From Xanthostigma xanthostigma (taxonomy: Eukaryota; Arthropoda; Insecta; Raphidioptera; Raphidiidae), in NCBI GenBank assembly GCA_963575645.1, contig OY754469.1, positions 36,972,753 to 37,036,752 on the forward strand: 64,000 nt of DNA. The letters are read 5' to 3'. Position 1 is the stretch's first letter, and every line of letters begins with the position of its first letter. Shown here piece after piece: positions 1-11,294 of the stretch. The position numbers were made by a program, and so were the translations under genes. The notes under the pieces were generated by a model. It saw only the letters and a program-made list of their open reading frames with translations. It ran no database searches and was not told the origin of the DNA.

Positions 1-608
1 GGGACATCGTTTGGAGACAAATACCACCCCCATTGCCAACATTTGCGCAGGAATGATGGTGACTTTGACATTTTTAATAGGAACACCTATTTTTATCACA
101 AATTACAAATTACGATTTTTCAAAAAAAAATGCAACATTTGTCTGAAACATGTTTCTACCTGATGGCTTCTTTAACCCCTAAAATGCATGTCAAAAATCG
201 GTTTCCCGAAATTCAATTAAATTTTTATGTCTACACAACGAGTTTGCGCAGAAAATTACGAGAGGAAAAAACACCACCGCCACTACGGGGGGGTGTGGGT
301 GACTGAAATTTCTAATGATTTTATGTTTAATCGATGATCCTTCCCAAACCAAACAGTTTTTAACTTTCGTAATTTTCTGCGCAAGCTCGTTGTTTAGGCA
401 TAAAAATTTAATGGAGTTTCGGGAAACCGATTTTTGACATGCATTTTAGGAGTTGAAGGAGCTATCGGGTAAAAAAATGTTTCAGACAAATGTTGCATAT
501 TTTTTCTCGAAAAATTGTAATTTGTGATAAAAAAATAGGTGTTCCTAATAAAAATGTCAAAGTCACCCTCATTGGGAATGAGGGGTGGTATTTGTTTCCA
601 AACGATGC
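1..608. repeat. Large inverted repeat (foldback element), left edge at window start
   Basis: The segment 1-262 reappears as its reverse complement at about 365-608 (shared landmarks: 'aatgcatgtcaaaaatcggt', 'ggtgactttgacat', 'ttgcgcagaaaattacg'). Arms are about 245 bp around a 100-bp centre. No target duplication can be checked because the left end touches the window edge. The short open frames here (43-306, 490-723) lie inside the arms and are not genes. Confidence 0.85.
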
Positions 609-1187
609 CCTCCTCAAACTAAACAGCTTTTGTCTGAAACTTTTTTCCGAAAATGTTGTCTTCTCAATAATTTCTCATATAGATAAAAATGAATCACTCA
701 GTTTAGCTACCATCTCGCAATAATACTAACAAACAATGGATTGAAATCGGTTCATCTATTTTGGAGCTAGGATAACACAGACAGACACACATACGAAGGC
801 TTCGAACTTATATTTTTAGTGGAGCCCCGTCAGTGTTGTAGGTTGAACACACCCGAGACCAGGATAACTCTCGCTGGAACAAGGTACATCTGGCTGATTG
901 TACATTGTACAATGTACAGCCGCCTTATCAATACAATATAAATTATAACAATACAAAACAACAACAGCAACAATAACAATGATGGCGCATGTCATGGCGT
1001 CTGGCGTGGGTAAATACAGGTCCATTGTCAAATGAACCATACTGGCCCGATATGACTAATGCCGTACGCTGGCGGCGGTGCCTGACGGCGTGAAGAGTAA
1101 TCTATAACCCGAATTTAATCACTGATCTCTAAAGTCAATGGCAATCATTAACAATAATTTTCTGGTTTCACGTTCATTATATTGATA
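609..1187. other. Unassigned stretch with one weak minus-strand ORF
   Basis: No repeat pairing or conserved domain seen. A 74-codon open frame at 816-1040 (minus) contains a hydrophobic run (AIIVIVAVVVLY) that could span a membrane, but it has no recognisable family, no visible splice context and no supporting neighbour. I do not call it a gene. Confidence 0.4.
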
Positions 1188-1375
1188 TTTGTAGATGATA
1201 GCGGGACAGTGGACAGGTACAAAAAATATTGTACATAATATTGTAAAACTAAACATTTTTTCAAAATATAATTTCAATATCTGAAGAAGCTGGGATCTCC
1301 AGCGAAACGTCATACAAAGCCAAATAAGGTGTTTGATTTTTTGTACCTGTCCACTGCCCCGCTATCATCTACAAA
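1188..1375. mobile_element. MITE with ~40-bp terminal inverted repeats
   Basis: The left end (1188-1228, containing 'gatagcgggacagtggacag') is matched almost exactly by its reverse complement at 1336-1375. The 188-bp element carries no coding capacity. Its centre holds the motif CTGAAGAA followed by a 5-bp hairpin GCTGG/CCAGC and GAAACG, a motif also seen in two unrelated foldback elements at 61.4 and 63.3 kb. Confidence 0.85.
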
Positions 1376-1429
1376 AATTAACAATAATTATAATTAATAA
1401 AAACTCGGTCCACAGTGTATTTGCCAATA

Positions 1430-2600
1430 CAGGTATTGTGGCTTTATTATGTGTAACTTAAGTTTGTTTTTGGACGCATAAAAAATTTTAACCCCTTAAT
1501 ACATTCCTTAACTGTCATATTATTAACAATCCAACATCTGCACCAAATTAAATATACCCTTCAGGAAGTAATTCCGTATCCGAGAACTAGTGTTTTCTCA
1601 AAATTTGTAAATCCGGTCCTGTCGGGTTGATTCATTTAAATTTTAGCAGCACATTAATTACTTTTACTAAAGTAAGTATTAAATTTCAAATTTGAAACGA
1701 TTCTGGGATCACTTTTGCTAAAGTAAGTATTAAGGAGGTTGATCCGTTACAGTCCCAATCAAAAGTAAGTCGAATTCTAAATGGGAACTTTTATAGTTTA
1801 TAAGTCGATGATACCAATAAATTATTGTGATAAAGGCATAAATAAATAATTGTTTTTAATATTAATTAATTGTTTCAGTACTTTATACTTAATGGACTAA
1901 CTTTCGTATTTATTGTACAAAGTTAGGTTAAAAAAAAAAAAATTATGTAAATATCTGTATTTTACATATTTTTTGCAGTAAATAATTAAAAAAAGAAATT
2001 AGAAGTAATAAAAATTAAAATTAAAATCATTAAAAATTTTGAAAATTCAGTTAAAATTGTTAAATCTGTCAAGAATAAAAGTCCATAATCGAAAAGTACT
2101 AAGGTTTAATAATTTTTTTTATTGATTAAAAGTCTCCTAATTAAATTGGAAAAAATATTAAAATATGCGTAAGACATCGATGCTTTACATAGTTAGTTTT
2201 CGGAACTGCTGACATTATTTGGTTATTTGCAAAAAATTAAAATGAACAGTTTGCATGCTAGGTTGACATATTTTCCATAAGACTACGCATGTAAAAGTTT
2301 TTTTTAATTTTTAACTTTATAAATCTTCTAATAATTTTGGATTTTTTACAGAAAATTTTGTCACAAAAAACTCTATTAAAAAAACTTTATTTCAGATTTT
2401 TTTCATTATCTTCGTAAAACGGCTCAACCTCCTTAAATTTCAAATTTGAAACCATTCTGGGAACTTTTTCGGTATTTTTGGACCCAAAAACTTTTTTAAA
2501 ATTATTCGAATGGATCCATTTTCAATAAGCTTCGTGCGATGGTGGGTTCCAACATGTGTACCAAATTTAGTTTAAATCGAATCAGACAGTTATCGTGCTA
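1430..2600 (+). repeat. Dispersed repeat, copy 1 (split by a TTAA element)
   Basis: The landmarks 'gtggctttattat', 'ccttaatacattcctta', 'gcaccaaattaaatatac' and 'gtgtaccaaattt' recur in the same order, with divergence, at about 25015-25450. This copy is interrupted by the element at 1734-2432. The flank 'taagtattaaatttcaaatttgaaac' is present twice, once intact before the insertion (about 1675-1715) and once split by it, so a short local duplication preceded or accompanied the insertion. Confidence 0.6.
1734..2432 (+). mobile_element. TTAA-flanked TIR element, copy 1
   Basis: Bounded by TTAA at 1730-1733 and 2433-2436. The terminal inverted repeats begin GGAGGTTGA; left GGAGGTTGATCCGTT, right (reverse complement) GGAGGTTGAGCCGTT. 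A second copy in opposite orientation lies at 4247-4954. There is no coding capacity. The TTAA target is typical of piggyBac and Kolobok transposons; assignment to either is inference, since the terminal bases are not the usual piggyBac ones. Confidence 0.85.
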
Positions 2601-3331
2601 ACACACATAATATATAAACATTTCCTAAAATGGTTCCAAAAATTTCAGGAGGCTATGTAACGTCAAGAAATTATTGTACGACCCCTGGGTCCCGCCATCC
2701 AACCAACGCCAATAGTGTAAGTGTTCCACATGGTAAATACAAACAAAGATAAACTTTTACTTCTGCTTTGCTGTAATACATAAGTATAGATACAATGATT
2801 TTTTGGAATGTTTTTCCCATCACTACGATCTGATTTTTGCTATTAGCGTGTGGTTTACAGATCATATCTGTGAGTATATTATGTCTGTGCTGCGAAAAAT
2901 CAATCCGTGGAGCACCATATTGATGGGTGACTTTTTTGGCGGTCTATTTGAATAAACGTTTTATAAATTGTATACAGGATGTTTGCCGTCTACTTATTTT
3001 ATTTTCAATGAGTGCTGGTAAGATTCACCAGAAGGCGTTTATTAATTTTTTAATTTATATTTTGACGACATAACCTTAGGGGGACGACGTGCATCAAAAA
3101 TTATCATATAACTTTTGCGAAGATCGACTTCTTTTGGCCTGCACTATTCACACATAAAAAATTAAATAAGTAGACCGAAAACACTCTGTATATTAACAAT
3201 CTTATATGTTTAAGCTTAGAACAGGGTTTAAATTTTGTCACAAGAGGCTTAACACCTGTTCTTCCACCACATTCCTACCGTTTCTTCCACCATATTTATA
3301 CCCTATTTACTGTATTCAAAAATATGTAAAT
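2601..3331. other. Unassigned AT-rich DNA
   Basis: No paired repeat, conserved coding segment or RNA gene recognised. Open frames at 2671-2865 and 3206-3412 look like chance. Confidence 0.5.
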
Positions 3332-4195
3332 ATAGTTGGCAAAACCAAAAGTGCACATCCCGCAAGTTTTCCACTGTATGATAAAAAAATAACAATTAAA
3401 AAATATTTTTAATGAATTTAAAAAGATTTAAAAATTTAAAGAAATAAATAATTAAAAATTGAAAAAATATTTTTTTTTAAGTTTGCAAAAATAAAAAAAA
3501 ATAAGAACTATACATAATATAATATATAATTAATATCAAGTGGAATAAAATAAAACAAAATAAAAAGAAAAAAAAAGAAAAAATTCAATGATTTCGTAAG
3601 GAATCGAACCCAGGACCTTGCCCTTGGGGATCCAACGGCATAACCATTACGCCACGGCGGCCTAATACGTGTAGTGGTGTTATCACGGTATAGAAGTGTA
3701 GCACTTGTTTTATGGATTACCTTATATTTACACAGCAATTATTATATTATTGTTTTTAAACTATTAGCTGTCAAAAATAATAAAAAATAAAACTGTTTAT
3801 AAAAATTAAACTACTGAACACATTTTAGTGAATTTAAATAGGGTTCTGGTCTGATAGTAAACAAAGTGAATAAAATATAACCCAAGGCAATCCGACCAAA
3901 ATTGCGATCTGTAGAGTCGTGACGTACGTACGTACATACGTACGTACATACGTACAGACCAACCGACAACTGCTGTTTGTGATTTTCAATTACAATTTTA
4001 ATAGTATTTATGAACTCGAATTGATTTAAAAATGGTTCTATTTTATAGATTAGAATCTCCTCTTTTCAAAAATCTTCAATTTGAATGGATTTCGTGTGAA
4101 ATTAACTTAGATATAACTTCTTATATGAACGAAAGTCAGCTCTGACGCACAAAGCGATAATAAAGCACATACCGCTAGTTTAGCGGTATGTGCAA
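3332..4195 (-). mobile_element. Composite tRNA-carrying repeat, copy A
   Basis: Same ~0.8-kb unit as 29540-30372 and 43764-44539. Read on the minus strand it opens with a perfect hairpin (GCACATACCGC ... GCGGTATGTGC, 4163-4193), runs through a conserved 400-bp body with a (TACG)n microsatellite at 3922-3955, then a tRNA-like cassette, a T-rich stretch, and closes with 'ttgcgggatgtgcacttttg' and 'gccaactat'. The end sequence TGCACATCCCGC imperfectly repeats the start TGCACATACCGC in inverted orientation. No protein is encoded. Transposon class is unknown: it is neither a normal tRNA-headed SINE nor a recognised DNA element. Confidence 0.8.
3593..3662 (-). pseudogene. tRNA-like cassette of copy A
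   Basis: On the minus strand, box A (TGGCGTAATGG) and box B (GGTTCGATTCC) of an RNA polymerase III type 2 promoter are well preserved and correctly spaced. The acceptor, anticodon and T stems pair poorly and no credible 7-base anticodon loop forms, so it is a tRNA-derived promoter rather than a working tRNA. The same cassette sits in copy B. Confidence 0.7.
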
Positions 4196-4246
4196 TAGGT
4201 ATTACGTAAAAAATAAAACCGTGTATTTAAAACTGCGTTAACTTAA

Positions 4247-4954
4247 GGAGGTTGAGCCGTTTTACGAAGATAATGAAACAAATCTGAAATAAAGTTTTTT
4301 TAATGAATTTTTTATGACAAAAATTTCTGTAAAAAATCCAAAATAATTAGGAGATTTACAAAATTAAAAATTAAAAAAAACTTTTACATGTTGTCTTATG
4401 GAAAATATGTCAACCTAGCATGCAAACGGTACATTTTAATTTTTTGCAAACAACCAAATAATGTCAACAGTTCCGAAAACTAACTATGTAAAGCATGGAT
4501 GTCTTACGCATATTTTAATATCTTTTTCCAATTTAATTAGAAGACTTTTAATCAATAAAAAAATATTAAACCTTAGCACTTTTCGATTATTGACTTTTAT
4601 TCTTGACAATTTTAACAATTTTAACTGAATTCTCAACTTTTCAATGATTTAATTTTAATTTTTATTACTTCTAATTTCTGTTTTTAATTGTTTACTGCAA
4701 AAAATATGTAAAATACAGATATTTACATACATTTATTTTTTCTAACCTAACTTTGTACAAAACATTCAAAAGTTAGTCCATTAAGTAAAATACTGATATA
4801 ATTAATTAATATTAAGAAAAATATTTATTTATGCTTTTATGGCAATAATTTATTGGTATCATCGACTTATAAACTTTTGTAAAAATTTATTATGGAAAAG
4901 TTCCCATTTAGAATTCGACTTACTTTTGATTGGGACTGTAACGCATCAACCTCC
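4247..4954 (-). mobile_element. TTAA-flanked TIR element, copy 2
   Basis: Inverted relative to copy 1 at 1734-2432 and the same length within a few bases. TTAA at 4243-4246 and 4955-4958 flank GGAGGTTGAGCCGTT at the left and its partner at the right. Internal landmarks (for example 'catgcaaacggtacatttta', 'gtcgatgataccaataaatt') match copy 1. Confidence 0.85.
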
Positions 4955-5980
4955 TTAAATCTAAAATCAAATATCTCGACGCCGGTGTTTGTATATTTCC
5001 ATGGCTTCTCTATTACAAACCCCCAGTGCTCAGCGTCTAATCCCAGAACTTGCACGTGTCAACTGAATTTTCAGTTTGCTACTAGAAAACAATAAACTGA
5101 AAATTTAAATTGGTACTAAGCGGAAATGATCCTGCCGGCTGGCGGCAAAAAAACGCTTATTTTGGCCGTCTATCCGTTAAATAGAGATCAATGAATACTA
5201 TATGTTATAATTGATATCCTTTGATGACAGTTCTGTGGTTAATTTTTCATTGACTAAATAAAGTTATAACTTAATGTATAGCAATAATATGTGTAATACG
5301 TTTATAGAGAGTGTCCTAAAGTTAATATTTTGAAGTAAAATTTAATAATACACACATATAATATGAATAAATATATAGGCCGCATGTCTATAATTTCTGT
5401 TCGTCTGCGAGGTACTTTGTATATATGTTACGGTTTATACCCGAATTCAATCAATGACCGAAACAAATGCCCATTATTTCCCAAATATACACGAGTAAAA
5501 TGCACGCACCATTGCTAGTACATATTATTTAAGTGTTTTGCGTTTTATTTTACGACCGTCTTAAGATTAAACTACCGCAACAAACAACACACAAATGAAG
5601 TATTGTTTGTGTTTTATCACAGTTATAACAAAGACAATATTTACAGAAATAATAATTTATATGACAATAAAATAAAATACACAGTACATAATTAAAATGA
5701 TATTTCACTTTCTTATACAAATTGATCAATAAGTGTGCATCTTAACGACGCCACCAGGAGTTAGTATGTATTGGGCCTTCAACAATGAAGCATTTAATAA
5801 GAATGTAGTCCTTTATTTGATCCCAGTACATAACATCATATAATATATTAATACGCTAAGGTTAAAGATGTTTGCCTCCCTTTTTATAAAAAACCTCACA
5901 ATTTCTCCACAGAAATTATATATCATTTTACAGATAATTGCTTGCTCTACTGACATCGACAACTAAAAAATTTATTATTG
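4955..5980. other. Unassigned AT-rich DNA
   Basis: No gene recognised. 'tacccgaattcaatcaatgacc' near 5440 faintly echoes 'acccgaatttaatcactgatc' near 1105, so part may be old repeat. Confidence 0.45.
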
Positions 5981-6350
5981 CTTTTGTTTTTGTAAATTAA
6001 TTAAAATACAGCAACGCTGAACAACGTCTGCCATCTGACGGCTTTAATTTTGAAACAACGTCAACACTTCGATCTGTCATCTGACCTTCATATTGTAATA
6101 AGTACAACAGACACAATACTGCATACTGCCATCTGACGGCTTTAATTTTTAAACAGCGAGCAACGTCACAGCAATGCTGCATGATCCCATCTGACGGCTT
6201 AGCTCAACGCTTTTGCTACTTGCGCCTTTATATGACAATTTTAGTAAAATATTTCTTCGATCTGTCATCTGAGCTGCATATTGTAATACAACAAAAAGAA
6301 GACCGTTATAAGCAGTGTGCAAAATTACAAACGAATTGAATACCTGCAAT
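5981..6350. repeat. Imperfect tandem array of GCCATCTGACGGCT units
   Basis: The word CCATCTGACGGCTT(TAATTTT) occurs three times (about 6030, 6127, 6186) and 'cgatctgtcatctga' followed by 'catattgtaata' twice (about 6070, 6258), giving spaced, degenerate tandem units. The overlapping minus-strand open frames are by-products. Confidence 0.6.
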
Positions 6351-6697
6351 CATATTTAAAAAATAATTTTGTAAAGTGATAATTATTATACTTATTTAGT
6401 GCGAATAATTCGCACAGGTCACATTAGTAAATAAGTATTTGAATGTTTGTGCCTTACAATAATAAACATTTTATTTACAGTTTCGGTATTGGGCCAACCA
6501 TATTCCGATATTAGAACAAAGCTTTTTGAGTGTTTCGATACTGGGTCATTTAGACTTCATCGAAAAACATTTTTTTTTTATTATTATTATTAGATATCAG
6601 AAAAACTTAATAATTTTATTATTCTCGAATAGCCAAATGTCTATTTTATATAATGGGGCAGATTACTTTCTTTTATTAAACACCTAAATATGTTTAA

Positions 6698-7604
6698 GGA
6701 CGTAGTCCTATGTTCAGGCTCGTTTTCAACCGTAATTTCAGAATTTTTTTTTAATATCAAAATAATGTACGATGTTTCCAATTTTGTTACATGTTTTTAC
6801 TGACATCGTAAACTAAGAAAAACATTTTTTTTTTGCTTAATTTTACGCCATTTTATAATTGTTTTTTTAACCTAAATTAGACAACTTTAAATGGAGGTAG
6901 GTGGGTAGCGCGGGTGAAAACGTCACTTGGAGTCATCTGAATTATAAAAATTAAATTGGTTATTGTTTCGTAGGCTTGCGGCTCTATCCCGTACTAGAAA
7001 TAAACATTTTTATTGATAAATAACAAAATGGCGGGTTTTAGAAAAAAAAAACAACGAGAAAATCGTGGTTTTTTCGTTGAAAATCGGTTAAAAAAAATAG
7101 AAATAATTTTTATAATTAAGTAATTCTATTGTACCGGACGGAGCTATTGTTATGTAGAATACCCTGTGCAAAACTGAAAGCAATCGGTTGTATACAATTG
7201 TTTCAATCGCCCGCGCCGCTTAGAAAAACGTAGTTTTGAGAAAAACGCGTTTAAAGTTTTAATTTCAGATTTCTTACAAAAAAATAAAAATGAATATTTA
7301 CACTAATCAGCTATGCCTGGTGTATAGTAAACCTTTCGTTTCTTCAAAAGCATCGTTTTCTGCTAATTTGTTTGCTCTACTCTGCGAGAGTATAATGGTA
7401 ACGTGATAACAATTGAGAGGTAAGAGCAGGTAAGAGTCTTACCGTAAGACCGTTGCTGCTCTCGACTATATGCTATAGCTTTGTAAATATTTAATATTTC
7501 GGTCTAAAATTTTTGCAGTATTTTCTCAATATACATATTATACTTACTAAAAATGTAAAAAAAATAAATTCGTTTTTTCAAAACCCGAACACCAGACTAC
7601 GTCC
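6698..7604. mobile_element. TTAA-flanked TIR element with GGACGTAGTC ends
   Basis: TTAA at 6694-6697 and 7605-7608. Left end GGACGTAGTCCTATGTTCAG and right end (reverse complement) GGACGTAGTCTGGTGTTCGG form ~30-bp inverted repeats. No transposase seen in the 0.9-kb interior. It shares its target site, and a GGA-start, with the elements at 1734 and 4247 but not their sequence. Confidence 0.75.
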
Positions 7605-7749
7605 TTAAATAATAAAAACTGGTCCCATGCCCTTCGTCGTTCCAGTATTGGGACTTTTACCTTATTAGATCACAAAATAAAACCACCTACGTTAAAAGTG
7701 TGTCAAAATAAACTAAAAGGCGACTCAATCATTCAGTTCGTTTATTAGT

Positions 7750-7965
7750 CTTTGAAGTGAAACTTCTTATGCGAATGCAACTAAAAACATTGACACAAAG
7801 CCACAGAATCGCAATATAAATAACGGTGTGTTATTATCTACCGTCAAAAATTAAATTTAAACGCATGTAGTAGAATGAAATATAAAAATAAAATAAAATG
7901 GATCGCAAAAGTATTGCTATTATTCATACATAAGAAGTTTCACTTCGGTCGTGTGTGCCACGACA
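7750..7965. repeat. Short inverted-repeat element with GAAGTGAAACTTC ends
   Basis: 'tttgaagtgaaacttcttatg' at 7751 faces 'cataagaagtttcacttc' ending at 7946. The ends are themselves near-palindromic. The right side continues with 'ggtcgtgtgtgccacgacacatgc', a sequence closely repeated at 51166-51210, so this is the edge of a dispersed family. Confidence 0.6.
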
Positions 7966-8154
7966 CATGCTTTTTTTATTTAAGAGTCGGAGGCTACATT
8001 GGAAAACCCTAAATTTTCAAAGACAGGCAAAATGAATGTTTTATAAGTAACAGCTGTTTATGCGATAAAGGCACAATAACATTAGCGTTAATTAAGAAAT
8101 ACATATTATAATATAACGGACGTTAACGACGACGTATACTCAAGTACCCGTTGC

Positions 8155-9330
8155 AAATTGGACCCGTTATAAAAAAGCGGCACCCATTAACCATACTTAC
8201 CTAAAAATGAGTGAAATCGTTTGTTTCAGTTTTGTTTAGCTATTTAAATTGTTTGTTTAATGTTAGTATTGCAAGAAATTGAAAAAAAACCGTTCTGGGC
8301 GTTTCTAGGTTCACATTAGCAGCGCCCATTCAACAAATCGTTCCGAAAATTAGTTGAATCGTTTTTTTACGTTTCTTTACGTATTTTCGTCGTTTAGAAA
8401 AAATAAGGTTTTTCAAACCCGGTTTTTAAATTAAGAAAACCGGTTTAAAAGAATTCAAAATATAAGCTTCTAAACTCGAAATTATCAAGTTATCTGAAAA
8501 GATATTGTCTAAAATATTTTCAAACTCTTATATGGGAACCGATTCTCATGAAGAGCAAATCGAAGAAACTACTCATCAGAGTATTGCTTTTTTAAAAGAA
8601 GCCATGGAAAAATCAATTCATAAGTTTCTTGAAGACCCTGAAGACAAAACTTACAAATCCAAAGTCACTGAAAGCTGAATTTCCATTATTTGAGGCAACG
8701 AATAAAAGAACCAAAAACTTAGATTTGTTATTTGATGCCCTGAAAACAGTGAAAACTATAAAACCAAGCTCAGTAGGTAGTAAACGAGTATTTTCAATTT
8801 CAGGCAATATTTTGTGATGTGTCCAAAATAAGAACAAATAAGAACCGTTCAGGGAAAATTTAATGTTTTTTAAAATCATATTTTCTTAGGAGAAATTAAA
8901 ATTAGTGAAATAAATATAAATATTATTAGAAATTTTTGTTAGAGTTTTCGTTATTTTGTGTAAGTAATGTGTAATTTTTAATTTTTCTTTATATTTTGAC
9001 TTTGATATTGATTTCGTTTTTTGTTATTTTATATAAATTAAATAAAATATTTTTCCTATTCTATTTTTTTGACAAAAATTCGAAACTGGTTTTTCAGAAA
9101 GTCGGTTTTTGTATAAACCCTAGAAAAAATTGTTGAATGGGCACCGCTGATGTGAATCTAGCAGCGCACAGGACGTGTTTTCGATTTCTTGCTATAGTAA
9201 GATTAAACAAACAATGAAAATAGCTAAACAAATGTAAACAAACGACAAACAAACGATTTTAAACATTTTTAGGTAAGTGTGCTTTACGGACGCTGCTGAT
9301 GTAAAGCTAGTAGCACCCATTTATTTCTAA
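8155..9330 (+). mobile_element. hAT-type relic with long imperfect inverted ends
   Basis: About 150-bp arms at 8175-8340 and 9128-9330 are inverted copies ('cccattcaacaa', 'tttcttgcaatac'/'gaaattgcaag' type landmarks; 'cttacctaaaaatg' near both outer ends). The motif CAGCGCCCATT recurs several times in the arms. The interior encodes a hAT transposase C-terminus (separate entry). No clean 8-bp target duplication was found. Confidence 0.65.
8532..8817 (+). pseudogene. hAT transposase C-terminal fragment (dimerisation domain), frameshifted
   Basis: hAT transposases end in a dimerisation domain with a conserved core resembling FEATxxRxxNLxxLxxAL followed by P(T/S)SVxSERxFSxxG. Here one frame from 8532 gives a charged helix-rich stretch (KEAMEKSIHKFLEDPED) ending at a stop at 8679-8681. 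The frame from 8629 then gives FPLFEATNKRTKNLDLLFDA and KPSSVGSKRVFSISGN before a stop at 8817. The two pieces overlap in different frames, so a frameshift separates them. The N-terminal zinc finger and catalytic core are missing. It sits inside the inverted arms of the relic at 8155-9330 and is clearly dead. Family assignment is confident from the dimerisation motif; subfamily unknown. Confidence 0.8.
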
Positions 9331-9940
9331 ATAACTATTGAACGATGAAAATAGCTAAGCAAATGAAAGGGATAATTTAGTTTTTACTTTTGAGATTGGG
9401 CGCTGCCAGCTTCACATAGCTATGGCTCAAGGTAAAAAAAGGTTAACTGTTGCTGCCAACTTGTAGAGAATTTAATCTCATTTACGAATATATGCGGTTT
9501 GATGGGGTTAGCTTCTAAAATATTCGAGACACACGTCCGAAGAGCCATGTCTGGAACACCTTGTATATTAACGGGTCGTGTCAATGTAAAATATAACTTC
9601 ATATAGTATACATAAAGAGCGGATTTTACGATAGCTATCTTTGATAAGACAACAATAAGAGCTTTTCCAAGCATTAAACGCATTCTTTTCTTTTTGTTCT
9701 CCTGCCTATTTATGATAAGCTTTATTATAATAAAGTCGTAATTTTGTGTTTATCTTGAATTTATAACGTTATTATTAAGTAATTATTCAATGTTATTTAA
9801 ACACACATACATAGTAATTTAAAATATAAATTGTAGTTAAATGTTTATTTGTTTGTCCACAATAAACGTAGAATATACTGAACCGATTAAAAAAATTATG
9901 CCGCTGTTTACAAGTTTTCCTCATCCCGAGTGATATAGGC
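9331..9940. other. Unassigned DNA
   Basis: One further degenerate copy of the neighbouring motif (GGGCGCTGCCAGCTTCACATAGC, about 9398-9420), otherwise nothing recognised. Confidence 0.4.
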
Positions 9941-10700
9941 CACCGTTTCCGAATTGTGGGTCGCGAACCGGCACCGGGTGGTAGAAAAATTTTGCCGGTT
10001 TGCGAAATTAATTGTAAAAACAACAAAAAATAATTTATTAAAATTATAAATGAATATAATTGTTAATTTTTTAATTAGGAACATATATTTTTGTTATATA
10101 ATTATTTTGTACTTTTTGTGTATGAAATAAGCAAAAAATAAAATTAGCTTTGTAGTTTGTAAATAAATGTTTTTATTCAACATGCGTGAGTAATATATAA
10201 TTTCGGGTCCCTGCTAAATTCGGGAGAAATAATAAATTACGTCAAGTTGACGCGTAGAGTGCGAATAAGGAGCCGAAGCAGTATGGTAATATATTACTGC
10301 ATAGTTTCTGGATCAATAAGAACGCGGTAGCGATTTGTATAATATATGAAAACAGCATCGCAATTCAGCAAAAGTCAGGGCCATCTTGTGTGCATCGAGG
10401 ACGGTGGGTACGTCAATCAATGAAGTGATTTATTATTTCTCCCTCTTTTATCAGAGCCCCGATTACATATTATTACTCGTGCTAGTTGAATAAAGTATAA
10501 TGTGCGACTATTGATCGAAGGAGAATATTCTACTCACGATTTACCGCACTCGCTACGCTCGTGCGGCAAATTTCACGCTCATGGAATCTTCTCCTTTTCT
10601 CACTAGTCGCACAATATACTATATTATATTCATTAGATTAGTCGCGAAAAATGTTATAACCTCGTACCGGGCCGCTGTCAAAAAAGTTTAGGAAACGCTG
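9941..10700. mobile_element. Non-autonomous hAT with 8-bp target duplication
   Basis: Ends CACCGTTTCCGAATTG (left) and, as reverse complement, CAGCGTTTCCTAAACTTT (right) are typical hAT termini. They are flanked by ATATAGGC (9933-9940) and ATACAGGC (10701-10708), an 8-bp duplication with one mismatch. The interior contains the palindromic element at 10171-10620 and no transposase. Confidence 0.75.
10171..10620 (+). mobile_element. TIR element plus 120-bp palindrome, copy 1 (nested)
   Basis: Left end 'ttattcaacatgcgtgagtaa' and inner right end (about 10420-10498) are ~75-bp inverted repeats sharing 'gagaaataataaat'. An imperfect palindrome follows directly at 10495-10620, centred on 'gcactcgctacgctcgtgc', with arms beginning TGTGCGACTA. 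A second copy, inverted, with the same attached palindrome lies at 42368-42866. Nested inside the hAT at 9941-10700. Confidence 0.75.
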
Positions 10701-10969
10701 ATACAGGCTGTACATTTTTTTTAGAAATAGAAATACTTAATACAGTTGTCTCATAAAATATAACAAACCAAAAATCTTTACAATATTACACAGAGAAACA
10801 ATACAACACTACTTAAGACAACAGAGGGTTGAGCGGTGAACGAAAATGTAAAATATCCATAGTTGATTTATAAATATATCGTAGCAACAGTTGTCACCCA
10901 GTTCGAATTTCTGCCACCATGAACGCGACCTCTCAGCTACCTCTACATTTCCCCTCCGTGCTCATAGTG

Positions 10970-11294
10970 TATAATACGCGCCACGAATCTAAAAGGCTCG
11001 GAAGTTAGATGCGAATGCGGGCTTGCGCTTGTACAGTCTGTTGAAAAACTACAAACTCGCAACTCAACTAAACTAATATAGCTATAACAACTTGACAATA
11101 GCGTACTCGACTGTACTTTAAATCAGGAAATCGACAAGTGACAAAGGCAACGAGCGATCACGGCCAATCACCGACGAGCGCACGTTCCGGGCAGGTAGCT
11201 GGGAGGTGGTGGGAGTATCAACGGCTCTAAAATGTACCTTTGCGACGCTGTTTGTGACTAACTTCCGAACCTTTTAGATCCGTGGCCCGTATTA
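10970..11294 (+). mobile_element. MITE family with 30-bp TIRs, copy 1
   Basis: Ends read TATAATACGCGCCACGAATC and, as reverse complement of the right end, TAATACGGGCCACGGATC, both continuing into ctaaaagg and cggaagttag. Copy 2 at 18877-19202 is about 90% alike by eye over the whole 325 bp. No coding capacity. A TA target is possible at both copies. Confidence 0.85.

Noticed and set aside
816..1040. 74-codon minus-strand frame with a hydrophobic segment
   Set aside because: No family, splice or transcription evidence; a single hydrophobic run is not enough.
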